Part shown: positions 33,518-41,604 of the stretch, piece by piece
Position numbering within the stretch: the stretch's first letter is position 1
Layout of the letters: each line of letters begins with the position of its first letter
Assembly: GCA_036555515.1 (NCBI GenBank)
Contig: DATBLC010000172.1
Span: forward strand, 23,035 to 87,034
Origin: DATACQ01 sp036555515
Lineage (GTDB): Bacteria > Desulfobacterota > Binatia > UBA9968
Length of the DNA stretch: 64,000 nt
Reading direction: 5' to 3'
The notes under the pieces: model-generated
The model's input: the letters and a program-made list of their open reading frames with translations, nothing else
The model's database searches: none
Told to the model about the DNA's origin: nothing
Translations under genes and position numbers: made by a program

Positions 33518-34072
33518 ATGGATAACATTTACCGCCACGTCATACTTTGTATTTTAACCGGCCTCGTCACCCTGCTCCCCGTCGGCGGCACGATCCTTCT
33601 GATTGTCTTCGTCGAGAGATCGTTGAGTCCGGTCATTCCGGCGAAGTTCTATTTTCCCGGCGAAGGCTTGCTGGCCGTCATTTTGCTGCTCTACCTCTTG
33701 GGACTCACGCTCACGACGGTGGTCGGCCGTTGGTTGTGGAATTTACTCGATACCGCGCTATCAAAATTTCCCGGCCTGGGCATGCTCTACCGCACGCTCA
33801 AGCAAATCCTCGGTTTGGAATCCGGCGAAGGCGCGCTGTTTCAGCGGGTTGTACTGGTGCATGACCAGGGCACAGGAGGAGCTGAGGTCGGTCTGGTTAC
33901 CGCCGCAGAGGGTACCGGCGATGCCGCGCAGCTGATCGTCTTTATTCCCGGCTCGCCAAACCCGGCCCAAGGACGTCTGCTCCGCCTGCCGCCAAGCCGC
34001 GTGATCGGCACCGACTGGAGCGTAGACAAAGCGCTCAAAGCGCTTTTCACGCTGGGTAAAGTGTACCCTTGA
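33518..34072 (+). CDS. DUF502 family membrane protein
   Basis: A protein of 184 residues with two membrane helices (ILCILTGLVTLLPVGGTILLIVFV and GLLAVILLLYLLGLTLTTVVGRWL), a conserved KFPGLGMLYRTLKQIL, and a C-terminal soluble part with VFIPGSPNPAQGRLLRLPPSRV. This is the DUF502 pattern; function is unknown. The ATG at 33518 (MDNIYRHVIL) suits the family; the frame is open to 33458. Confidence 0.88.
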   Translation: MDNIYRHVILCILTGLVTLLPVGGTILLIVFVERSLSPVIPAKFYFPGEGLLAVILLLYLLGLTLTTVVGRWLWNLLDTALSKFPGLGMLYRTLKQILGLESGEGALFQRVVLVHDQGTGGAEVGLVTAAEGTGDAAQLIVFIPGSPNPAQGRLLRLPPSRVIGTDWSVDKALKALFTLGKVYP

Positions 34073-34930
34073 ATAGGGTTCAAAAAGTTCCAACCGTTCC
34101 AGCCGTTCCAAATGTTCCAATCGTGCAAAACGGGTAAAACTGGGACTCCCCACGAAGGCACGAAGAACACGACGGGTTGGCATATTTATACTCCTAAACT
34201 TCGTGCTGCAATTTTTTCGACCGCCCGTCGCCCTCCAGAAAAAGAAATTTGCTCGCGTCAAGTCGCCCTACTTTGTACTGCCGCGCCACTGCGCCGACAA
34301 CACGTTCCGGTGGCGCCTGCACCACTCGCCGCTCATACCGTGCGTACTCCCGAACAACAGGCGCACCCGGATGGCTATCCGCTCTATGAAATCTTCGAGC
34401 AGAAAGCTCTTCGCGAATAATCTTGCGCACCATCTCGGCCGTAAGCAGCTTCTCTCTCAGACCCAGATCCCGAGGTTGGGAAGACTGGCATCACTATCTA
34501 TCTCGACGATGCAATGTTGAAGTGCTATCGACGTCGATAGCTTTTTGGCTTATCGCTTCAACAGGTCGAAGTAAAGGAAACGATCTCTTTCCAAGCGAAA
34601 TATCTCCCGGCGCCCGTTGCCACGCGAAATCACATAGTAATCAGCGCCAGAAAATGAATTACCTGCGCCAATTTTTTACCTGATTTGCATAGGGGTCACT
34701 TTTTGACATCTGTTTCTCCGGGGAAAACCCTCATTCCATAAAACCCTGGGGTGATCGTAGCCATTAACCAGGGGCCGATCATGCGTTAATGACCTTCCAG
34801 GAGCGAAATGTTTTCTTGTTAGTTTTGGCATTTGTGAGCCATCCGGCGAGCGCCAGAGTTAATAACGGAAGCAAACGCCCTTTCGTCGATTTAAAACTTC
34901 CGGTCCGATTTACAGCTTGCTCAATATTGT
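34073..34930. other. 860-base gap with repeats and no supported gene
   Basis: It starts with four tandem nine-mers of the form GTTCCANNN (34087-34122). A minus-strand frame (34194-34433, and open further upstream) of about 80 codons reads VVREYARYERRVVQAPPERVVGAVARQYKV, but it has no clear family and may be a remnant. An exact 18-base palindrome GCTATCGACGTCGATAGC (34524-34541), followed by TTTTT, and a GGGGTCA end-like motif at 34692 are also present. Confidence 0.5.
34087..34122. repeat. Four tandem nine-mers GTTCCANNN
   Basis: GTTCCAACC, GTTCCAGCC, GTTCCAAAT and GTTCCAATC follow one another directly, 15 bases after the DUF502 stop. The same unit occurs at 48069-48104. Confidence 0.65.
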
Positions 34931-36310
34931 CTATCGTCTTAAGGCCTTTTTCTTCGCAGCCTTGCCGGTCTTCTTCTTGGACGTTTTCTTACTTGCCTTC
35001 TTCGGCGTGGTCTTTGCGGTGAGCCTCTTCTTCTGGTCTTCCGGTGCCGGCTTCTCCATCAGCACGAAGCGCATCTGATTGCGCATCTTCGCAATGGGTT
35101 CAATCAGGTCCTTGCTGACGCCGAAGGCCGCGGTGAACCACACCGAGTTGGCGGCGTCGAGCATGCGCCGGCCGTACCAACCGAGCATCTCGACTTTGGC
35201 GCGCGGCGAGAACAGTCGTACCACCGATTTCTCCTCGATCGCCTCGGCTGGATTGGGGGTCAGCGCCGCAAGCGCAGCGCGTGCATCCTTCAGTTCGGGA
35301 TCGGTCTTCACCACCTCCCAGAACGCGAAGTACTGCTGCGCGGTTTCCGCGTCGGCGACCCGATGGCCTACATTGGTCTGCCCGAAGAAGCCGGAGGGCG
35401 TGAAGTTGGTCGAGCCCGTCCACACCTCGACTGGATCGGTGCCGCCCTTCAGCCGCACGATGAACTTGTTGTGAGGGATTTTCGTCTTCGAGCGCCGGTA
35501 GGTGATCTTCTGATCGTTGATCGAAAGTCCCGCCGCGCGCATCGGCCCTTCGTTCGTTTCTCCCGAGTCGGCCGTATCGTGATAGACGATCGGCACGTCG
35601 ATGCCCTGTCGATCAACGCTTTGAACGCATTGAGGATCGGCGCATAGGTGAACTCGTAGGCCGCGACGCGCAGCGCATCGCCCGGCTTGGTCTCGTTGAT
35701 GAAGCCGAGGCATGCTTCGAGCAACCCGTTGGACCTCCTTATTCTCTGGATCGTTGATGTTCTGCGGCGGCTTGTTGCCGAATTCCTCAGAAAATTTCTG
35801 GCTCGCGATCGCGCCGCGGTTGAACCAGACGCCATGGGTCTCGCCCGGCTCCCATTCCTTCTCGGTGGTGATTTCGAGCTTGATCTCGTCCTTCGGATCG
35901 GTGGTCAGCGCGCCGGGCGTGCCGAACATCGGCAGGATACGGAAACGGTAGCTCGTGCCGGGCGATGCCCCGTAGTCGCCCCACAGAAAGCTCTGCACGG
36001 GGAATTTGTCAGTATAGAACGCCTGCGGCTTGGTCGGGTCGTTCGGGTCGTGCGCATTTTTGGGGTCCGGGACGATTGATTTGAACACCTTCTGCGAGCG
36101 CAGAAATTTCGGCCTTTTGCCGGCGCCAATTATCTCGCGTTCCAAAGCGAAGCCTTTGAGCCCTTTGCGGACCGCATCGGGACAGTTGAGCGCGTCTCCT
36201 TTCACTCCCGACGGGTTAATGTATGCACGGAAATCAACCACGGATAATAGCCGGTTACTCGAGAGCGGAGAAACCGCTCGCTCCCGGGTTAGCATGGCGC
36301 AGTTCCTCAC
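34931..36310 (-). CDS. Phospholipase D-like protein, with two compensating frameshifts
   Basis: A 459-codon frame from GTG 36310. It shows a PLD-like half with TKIPHNKFIVRLKG (His280, Lys282) and VWTGSTNFTPSGFFGQTNVGH, matching one HxK plus GSxN site, and a lysine-rich tail (KKRLTAKTTPKKASKKTSKKK). Between about 35730 and 35606 the frame is odd (RVARSMPRLHQRDQAGRCAARRG), while the alternate frame reads a sensible NGLLEACLGFINETKPGDALRVAAYEFTYAPILNAFKALIDR. Two opposing indels therefore separate a normal family sequence, by mutation or sequencing error. PLD-family enzymes cleave phosphodiesters in lipids or DNA. Confidence 0.72.
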   Translation of the reverse strand: MRNCAMLTRERAVSPLSSNRLLSVVDFRAYINPSGVKGDALNCPDAVRKGLKGFALEREIIGAGKRPKFLRSQKVFKSIVPDPKNAHDPNDPTKPQAFYTDKFPVQSFLWGDYGASPGTSYRFRILPMFGTPGALTTDPKDEIKLEITTEKEWEPGETHGVWFNRGAIASQKFSEEFGNKPPQNINDPENKEVQRVARSMPRLHQRDQAGRCAARRGLRVHLCADPQCVQSVDRQGIDVPIVYHDTADSGETNEGPMRAAGLSINDQKITYRRSKTKIPHNKFIVRLKGGTDPVEVWTGSTNFTPSGFFGQTNVGHRVADAETAQQYFAFWEVVKTDPELKDARAALAALTPNPAEAIEEKSVVRLFSPRAKVEMLGWYGRRMLDAANSVWFTAAFGVSKDLIEPIAKMRNQMRFVLMEKPAPEDQKKRLTAKTTPKKASKKTSKKKTGKAAKKKALRR

Positions 36311-36390
36311 AAGGGGTCAAGTATGGAGCTGATTAATACTGGCAACGATTTTTTCGATTCGATCTCTTAGCCTTTTTTTCTTGACCATCC
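36311..36390. repeat. Direct repeat, copy 1 (transposase-tail-like)
   Basis: It aligns without gaps to 38190-38269 with 66 of 80 identical bases. Both copies begin AAGGGGTCAAGT. On the minus strand this copy reads K-R-L-RDRIEKIVASI-N-Q-L-H-T then stop, and the changes between copies lie mostly at third codon positions, so it looks like a coding remnant. Confidence 0.7.
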
Positions 36391-36421
36391 CGGCGCACGG
36401 CGACTCCCGCTCACTGTGGGG

Positions 36422-38038
36422 CTACTGCCGGCCGGTGAGGCCGTAATCTTCGACAACTTTCGCGATCGCCTCCTGAACCATGCGCGCGAGGTCTTCGCGC
36501 CAAGCGTCGGCCTTCTGCCCATACAGAATCACTCGCCGGGTGGCTAGGTCGATTGGAATGTCGGCCGCTTCCTTCGAGAGGATGAGCACCGGTTTCGCCA
36601 ATGTGTGTGCGATCCCCAGCTCATAAAGCACATTCGGATTGCGCCCGGTGATGTCGGCGATGACGAAGTCGGCTGCATTGATGCTTTGCCAGATGTCTTC
36701 GAGGATGTCGGTGGGGGTGAACAGGTCATCCCCACGCACTGGGCGCACGCCCGCGGCTTCGCACGCTCTTGCCAATATCCGGTGCACGTCGGCAGACCAC
36801 TCCTGGCTGAAGGGCATCACGATAAAGCAGGATGCCTTGCGCGGACCGGTGCGGTCTTTGGGGGGCGCGTAGAGCCTCTCAGGTCCGAGGAACAGCACGT
36901 CCTGCTTCAATCGCGCAGCCGAATCGCGGAACTCGCCCAGAAAGACGTCGAGCCCCGTAGAGCGCAACGCCGTCCCGATTCGGGGCGAGGCACCTCGCCA
37001 ATCCTCAGACAACAGATGCGACTGGTGGACGCGCCGCACATACCCTCGCAAGTAGGCTACGGCGTCATCGAAGCGATCGGTGATCCAAACAAGGATCGTG
37101 ACAAGCGCAACGATGAAAAGCACGGAAAAGAAGGGCTTCCACACCGCATCGACGGGCAGGAACCAGACCAGCGGAGACAGCAAGACCGCCCCGAGGGACA
37201 GCAGAATCAGGATTCCAGAAAGACCCGAGCGCCCGGACGCCTCGGCTCCTGCACCCGTCGACGCAGCGGACTCGATTGTATTGCGGATGCGCTCCCCCGA
37301 CATCCCAACCATGGCTGACAGCAGCAGGAACTGCCCTAGCATCCAGACTGCCTCAATTGTTTGCGGCACAGTGGCGACGCTGTATGCCATGTCGCCCGCC
37401 ATCAGGATCACCGTTCCGACGAGCATCCAGACCACAACCGGGGGCTCCTTGAGCAGCATACAGAGCAGCCCGGTCGCGAGAACCGCGAATTCGAGCGCGG
37501 CGGTGACGGCGTCGAGCCGCCCGAGCGCGGTGTTCAGGAGATGACCGTACTGCTGGTAGTAGAAGCTCGCGAAGATCGCCCCTAGGCCGGCCATCAATGC
37601 CGCAAACACCATCGTTGTAAGCAAGGACAGTGGCCGGCCATGCCACCGCTCTAAGGCGAGATAGCCCCATGCGCACATCAGCACGAAAACACACGAGGCG
37701 TAGAGCGAATCGGAGATCAGATCGGATAACTCGCCGCTAGCACCTTGCTGCGAAATCGCCACGCGTGCGGAGGAGCCGCTGGACACCTGGTAGGTCACCC
37801 ACGACCCTGCCAGCAGCAGGAACGCAAGGCCCTGCATGACGAAAAACCCCGGGTAGGGACGGGGCCTGCGTCGGGAAGCGTGGAAGGCGATGATTCCGCT
37901 GACGGCGGCCGCGGCAGCTTGGTCCCAGTAATGCCGACCGGGACCATACGCCTCATTGCCGAGTACGAGCCAGGTGGCCAGCCAGAGCAAGTATAGGGCG
38001 GCTAGCGCACCGACCTTAAGGTAAGCGGATCGCATCAT
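36422..38038 (-). CDS. Multi-pass membrane protein with C-terminal nucleoside 2-deoxyribosyltransferase-like domain
   Basis: About 538 residues from ATG 38038 (a TTG at 38113 is also open). The first 330 residues hold about ten membrane helices, eight with a layout like that of the membrane sensors found before GGDEF domains (MAYSVATVPQTIEAVWMLGQFLLLSAM), then two more. After a linker, residues 403-520 form an NDT/DRHyd-like domain: CFIVMPFSQEW (Met408), ADFVIADITGRNPNVLYELGIAH (Glu473 in the place of the catalytic Glu) and LAKPVLIL. Such domains hydrolyse or transfer bases of nucleosides/nucleotides or NAD and occur in bacterial conflict systems. Function here is inferred only. Confidence 0.82.
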   Translation of the reverse strand: MMRSAYLKVGALAALYLLWLATWLVLGNEAYGPGRHYWDQAAAAAVSGIIAFHASRRRPRPYPGFFVMQGLAFLLLAGSWVTYQVSSGSSARVAISQQGASGELSDLISDSLYASCVFVLMCAWGYLALERWHGRPLSLLTTMVFAALMAGLGAIFASFYYQQYGHLLNTALGRLDAVTAALEFAVLATGLLCMLLKEPPVVVWMLVGTVILMAGDMAYSVATVPQTIEAVWMLGQFLLLSAMVGMSGERIRNTIESAASTGAGAEASGRSGLSGILILLSLGAVLLSPLVWFLPVDAVWKPFFSVLFIVALVTILVWITDRFDDAVAYLRGYVRRVHQSHLLSEDWRGASPRIGTALRSTGLDVFLGEFRDSAARLKQDVLFLGPERLYAPPKDRTGPRKASCFIVMPFSQEWSADVHRILARACEAAGVRPVRGDDLFTPTDILEDIWQSINAADFVIADITGRNPNVLYELGIAHTLAKPVLILSKEAADIPIDLATRRVILYGQKADAWREDLARMVQEAIAKVVEDYGLTGRQ

Positions 38039-38189
38039 CGGGACAATCGGGTTGTTCCTGGCCTGCACCGCGGTAGCGCTGGGTCTGATTGCTTTTGCAC
38101 GTACAAATAACAAATCTAAGCACCCTCTTGCGCTGAGGTGGAGCTATATCGTCGAACCGGCAAGTGGTCAATCGCACGAAGGGTTAGCT

Positions 38190-38269
38190 AAGGGGTCAAG
38201 TTTGGAGTTGGCCAATACTGGCAACGATCTTTTCGATCCGATCTCTGAACTTCTTTTCCTTGATGATCC
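38190..38269. repeat. Direct repeat, copy 2 (downstream of the transposase stop)
   Basis: The partner of 36311-36390. Its minus-strand reading IIKEKKFRDRIEKIVASI then GQLQT-stop is in frame with the transposase and follows its TAG by nine codons. The tandem arrangement with the other copy brackets the membrane-protein gene. Confidence 0.7.
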
Positions 38270-38294
38270 TCGCTTTCCTGAGGGACGCTGATGA

Positions 38295-39269
38295 CTAACG
38301 GGACAAACTCCGGGCCATGATCTTCGAGACCCCCGACGTCGAGATCCCAACTTGACGCGCCACCTCGGCCAGCGTTAAACCGTAATCCTCCACCAATCCC
38401 CGAACGATTTTGGCTCTGATCTCCGGCAGCCTGCCCCGGCGGCTCCCGCTTCGAAGTTCCGTCAGCGACACCCCATTCTTCTTGCAGCCCTCGGCCACCC
38501 TACGCTCCGCATGGCGCTTTGTCCTCCTTAACGCATCCTGCCGGACCGTGCGCGCATCCGCCTCTCTAAGAACACGCTCCACGAACTGTCCGCTCCCCAA
38601 GATTCTTTCATCGCTGGACTCCCGCTCACGCCGCCGACGTTGCCCATCGACGGAAAACCATTCGCCACCCCACCGACTCCGCCCGCCTCCGACCAGCTCC
38701 GGCCGCCGCCCGAGCGCCACACCCTCGACTACATAGCCCCGGTACGCCTCCCGCGCCTCAGCTTCTCGTTTGCCAAATTGCGCCAGCACGCTGTCACGGT
38801 CCTGCCAAGGGTTGGATTGCGTCCCCAGAATCGTCCCATGGCCGCAATACGGATAGCGCTCCAGTTGTCTCACGTCCTTCACCAACTCGACTCGTAAGGG
38901 ATTTAGGTGGATGTAGCGCACTAGCTCGGTAAAGTAACTGTCGCCATCGCAGACGATCGACTTGTAACGGTTCTCAAACAAATGGCCGTGCCGGCGATGA
39001 CGCAGATTGTAGCTCACGGCGTAGCCCGTCAGCAGCCGCCGCATGAATTGGGCTAACCCCTGAGCTCCACTGCAAACCAGCAGATGGGCGTGATTGGGCA
39101 TCAGCGCCCAGGCATAGATCGGCGTGCAGGTTCCCTCGGCCAATGCGGCCAGTCGTCTGACGAATTCCTTTCGATCCTGCTCGTCATCGAAAATCCGCCG
39201 CTTATTAATCCCACGAATCATCACGTGGTGCAGCGTCCCCGGGCTATCCAGTCGCGCTTGTCTCGGCAT
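38295..39269 (-). CDS. REP-associated / IS200-like Y1 transposase
   Basis: A 324-residue protein. The Y1 domain has MPRQARLDSPGTLHHVMIRGINKRRIF, the HxH metal motif in MPNHAHLLV (His60, His62) and the tyrosine region SYFTELVRYIHLNPLRV (near Tyr119). The C-terminal part ends in a helix-turn-helix (LTLAEVARQVGISTSGVSKI). Such RAYT enzymes cut single-stranded DNA at REP hairpins. No flanking IS605-type palindrome pair is evident. ATG 39269 fits the family; the frame is open to 39326. An in-frame TAG is followed by 32 sense codons (see findings). Confidence 0.9.
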   Translation of the reverse strand: MPRQARLDSPGTLHHVMIRGINKRRIFDDEQDRKEFVRRLAALAEGTCTPIYAWALMPNHAHLLVCSGAQGLAQFMRRLLTGYAVSYNLRHRRHGHLFENRYKSIVCDGDSYFTELVRYIHLNPLRVELVKDVRQLERYPYCGHGTILGTQSNPWQDRDSVLAQFGKREAEAREAYRGYVVEGVALGRRPELVGGGRSRWGGEWFSVDGQRRRRERESSDERILGSGQFVERVLREADARTVRQDALRRTKRHAERRVAEGCKKNGVSLTELRSGSRRGRLPEIRAKIVRGLVEDYGLTLAEVARQVGISTSGVSKIMARSLSR

Positions 39270-39476
39270 GAAATGATCTTCCAGTAAGGATTTCTCTTCA
39301 ATACCAAACTTTGTCTCCTTAGTCAACAGCGTCCCTAAGGCTAAGATTCATGGAGCCACTCGAAAAAAATTCACGATTGACAACTTCCGTCAATTCAAGT
39401 ACGACCCAGTCAATCATGTTTCCGGATCGTCGCGCGGCGCCTCATTGCCTGGCGAGGGCGACACAAAATTGTAAAC

Positions 39477-39995
39477 ATGAAAGCTGAACACTCATCGTCT
39501 CTTTGCCTACGGGCCCGTCTGTTGATGACGACTCTCGTTGTTGTCGGAGCAGCGTTTGTTGTTGCCGGTTGCACCATCGGTCCGGTGGGCGCGATCGCCG
39601 GCCGGGTATCGCTCGTGCAAGGGGGTTGGGTGCTGGAGACTTACACCATAGGCGGGCATGTGCGAACTGCGCTGGCGGACGATCCCGGTTTCGGTCTCGG
39701 CGCCGCAAAACGTAGCTATCTCTTTGCGGAAGAAGAAGCCGCGAAGCCCGCGGCTGGTTGGTATCTGTTCTTGCTTCCACCGGTCTCGTTAGACCGGGCT
39801 CTGCTTCGCGACGTCGAGATCGGCGGCATAGATCTTCACCTCGGCGCGCCTGAAGCCGGGCTAACGCTCGGGTTTCAGCGCCTCACGGCAACGCGGCCGG
39901 CGCCTGTGGATCGTGACGCATTTCATGATCTTATGTTTATTCCCGAATCCCCTGTCTACGCGTGCGTGAGCACGCAAATGGAGCGTTCATGCTGA
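39477..39995 (+). CDS. Small lipoprotein, unknown function (lipoprotein cluster 1)
   Basis: A 172-residue protein with a lipoprotein signal peptide (LVVVGAAFVVAGC, lipobox VAGC) and a soluble part with WVLETYTIGGHVRTALADDPGFGLGAAKRSYLF. Not recognised. Its stop overlaps the start of the next lipoprotein gene (ATGCTGA), so the three are one operon. A plus-strand start ATG at 39477 is used; no strong ribosome site is seen. Confidence 0.75.
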   Translation: MKAEHSSSLCLRARLLMTTLVVVGAAFVVAGCTIGPVGAIAGRVSLVQGGWVLETYTIGGHVRTALADDPGFGLGAAKRSYLFAEEEAAKPAAGWYLFLLPPVSLDRALLRDVEIGGIDLHLGAPEAGLTLGFQRLTATRPAPVDRDAFHDLMFIPESPVYACVSTQMERSC

Positions 39996-40492
39996 AAACT
40001 CTATCAATATTGGCGGCAATCTGCGGGATATCCGCTGGCTGCGGCCGTACCCTATATCATTATCACCGGACTGTTGTCGGCGTAGACATTTCTGGCAACG
40101 TGGCCGGCGATACCCCCAGTGGCCACCTGACGCTTGGTTATTCGCGCCGTCTCGTGGTTTTGATGCCACCAGAAATAAAGGACATACTTGACGCGAAAGC
40201 GAAAGCGGAAGCGACCCGTCAGCCTATGCAATTGCCGGCGGAACTTCCCAATACGGTTTTCTGCACACAGGTCAAGGCAAGTTTGGGCGGGGTCAACTCG
40301 TTTCGAGAGGTTCTCGCGACGGGGGATCCGGCCTACGGCTATGCTCAGCGCCTCGTGGCGCTTGCCGCGGCCAGTAGCGATGATGAGTACCGCAATTTCG
40401 TCTGCCCGGGGTTGAAGATCCCCCAGCCTAGCCCAAACGGTGTCACTCCACCGGCTACAAAGAGTGCCGATGCAGCAAACAGTAGAGGCTAG
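39989..40492 (+). CDS. Small lipoprotein, unknown function (lipoprotein cluster 2)
   Basis: A 167-residue protein from ATG 39989, with lipobox ISAGC. Its soluble part (YHYHRTVVGVDISGNVAG ... GYSRRLVVLMP ... FREVLATGDPAYGYAQRL) shares the spacing of the next gene's protein (FYEDTKVAIAIKVD ... AYKESVFALVP ... THGVATGEAARLL), so the two are probably paralogues. Function is unknown. Confidence 0.75.
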   Translation: MLKTLSILAAICGISAGCGRTLYHYHRTVVGVDISGNVAGDTPSGHLTLGYSRRLVVLMPPEIKDILDAKAKAEATRQPMQLPAELPNTVFCTQVKASLGGVNSFREVLATGDPAYGYAQRLVALAAASSDDEYRNFVCPGLKIPQPSPNGVTPPATKSADAANSRG

Positions 40493-40494
40493 CG

Positions 40495-41127
40495 ATGCGA
40501 CAAACCAGATTGACCCAATGGATCGGACGAGCTTCTGGCATAACGGCGTTGCTCTGCCTGTTGAACGGCTGCGGCAGTTTTGCCTTTTACGAAGATACCA
40601 AGGTTGCCATCGCTATCAAGGTAGATCCCAAAGCCCCAGACCCGGTCGAGATAAGTGCAGCGTACAAGGAAAGCGTGTTCGCCCTCGTGCCGGTGGGAAG
40701 GGATGCTAGTAACCCTGAATCGCCGATACTCGTGGTTGGCCCGGTGCTCTCCGACTTCGATGTTCGCTTTGGTGTTAACGCCGGTGCGGCCAGGAATAGG
40801 AATAACGATTTCCTCTACGCCGCCATCACCCACGGGGTAGCCACCGGTGAAGCAGCGAGGCTCTTGGCGTCCCGGTCGATCGGCAGCGATCAAGCACGAC
40901 GCATGGTCTTGATCGCGTTTTTGCGGCAGCTTTCTGAAACAGATATAAAGACGGCCGCGGGCGCGTTGAGCCTGGGCGGCATCGGAAGCGCCGATGCGGT
41001 GACGTTGCGCCGCCGGACGATCGAGGCAGTCTACTCCATCCCATCGTCAGATCTCGGTCAGATCGAAAACGCGCTAGCGAAAACAAAATTCTCAGTACCG
41101 TTCATTCCCTGGAAGCCTCAAGGGTAA
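40495..41127 (+). CDS. Small lipoprotein, unknown function (lipoprotein cluster 3)
   Basis: A 210-residue protein with lipobox LLNGC. The pattern after the lipid anchor (FYEDTKVAIAIKVDPKAPDPVEISAAYKESVFALVPVG) and the ATG-A-x-LL motif match the previous gene. It starts 2 bases after that gene's stop. The last part (SVPFIPWKPQG) carries no known motif. Not recognised as a named family. Confidence 0.75.
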   Translation: MRQTRLTQWIGRASGITALLCLLNGCGSFAFYEDTKVAIAIKVDPKAPDPVEISAAYKESVFALVPVGRDASNPESPILVVGPVLSDFDVRFGVNAGAARNRNNDFLYAAITHGVATGEAARLLASRSIGSDQARRMVLIAFLRQLSETDIKTAAGALSLGGIGSADAVTLRRRTIEAVYSIPSSDLGQIENALAKTKFSVPFIPWKPQG

Positions 41128-41604
41128 ACATTGACCGAACGAACCGAGTTCACTATAGAATTTCAGGCGCGGACAGTGCGGGGGTCAGGCCTTCGGTTTA
41201 TAGCCCATTAGCAACTCCCGCTATTCTCCGTTGCCCAACCAACTTCAACCGACCGAGCATCCGGCTCTTTTCGCTGGCAGTCCCCCTTCACCCCTTGCTG
41301 CCCTGGTGCTCGTAGGCCTGTTCGATCGCTTCCTCCCCGCGCGTCTGCGAGACGGCATGAAACCTTATCTCTGCGTCCGCGTACCGCGCTTTAAGCGCCC
41401 CAAGAGCCGTGAACAGAAATATGAACCGCGCAAAGGCTTAGCGCGGCAGAGCCGCAACCGAAGAAAGAGAAAAAATTTCACTGCAGAGACGCTGAGAGCG
41501 CAGAGTAATTGTTTGTTATCTCATCCCTCTATGTCCTCCGCGCCTCCGTGGTGAGTCTTCCGAAAATTTGCGCGAGTAGCGACAACTTTCAGTCTAAGCC
41601 TTAG
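41128..41604. other. 480-base gap with repeat sequence, no gene seen
   Basis: It contains a GGGGTCAGG motif (41184-41192) of the kind seen near the transposase repeats, and a 'CTGCAGAGACGCTGAGAGCG ... CCTCCGTGGTGAG' repeat at 41478-41554. The same type recurs at 63771-63848. Confidence 0.5.
41478..41554. repeat. Degenerate 'gcagagacgctgagagc' repeat, partner of 63771-63848
   Basis: TTTCACTGCAGAGACGCTGA ... GCGCCTCCGTGGTGAG runs opposite to the copy at the window end. Both are imperfect, with an AT-rich middle. Confidence 0.5.

Noticed and set aside
34194..34433. Small minus-strand gene of 79 codons
   Set aside because: The frame is open further upstream without a start signal and no family is recognised; noted only as a possible remnant.
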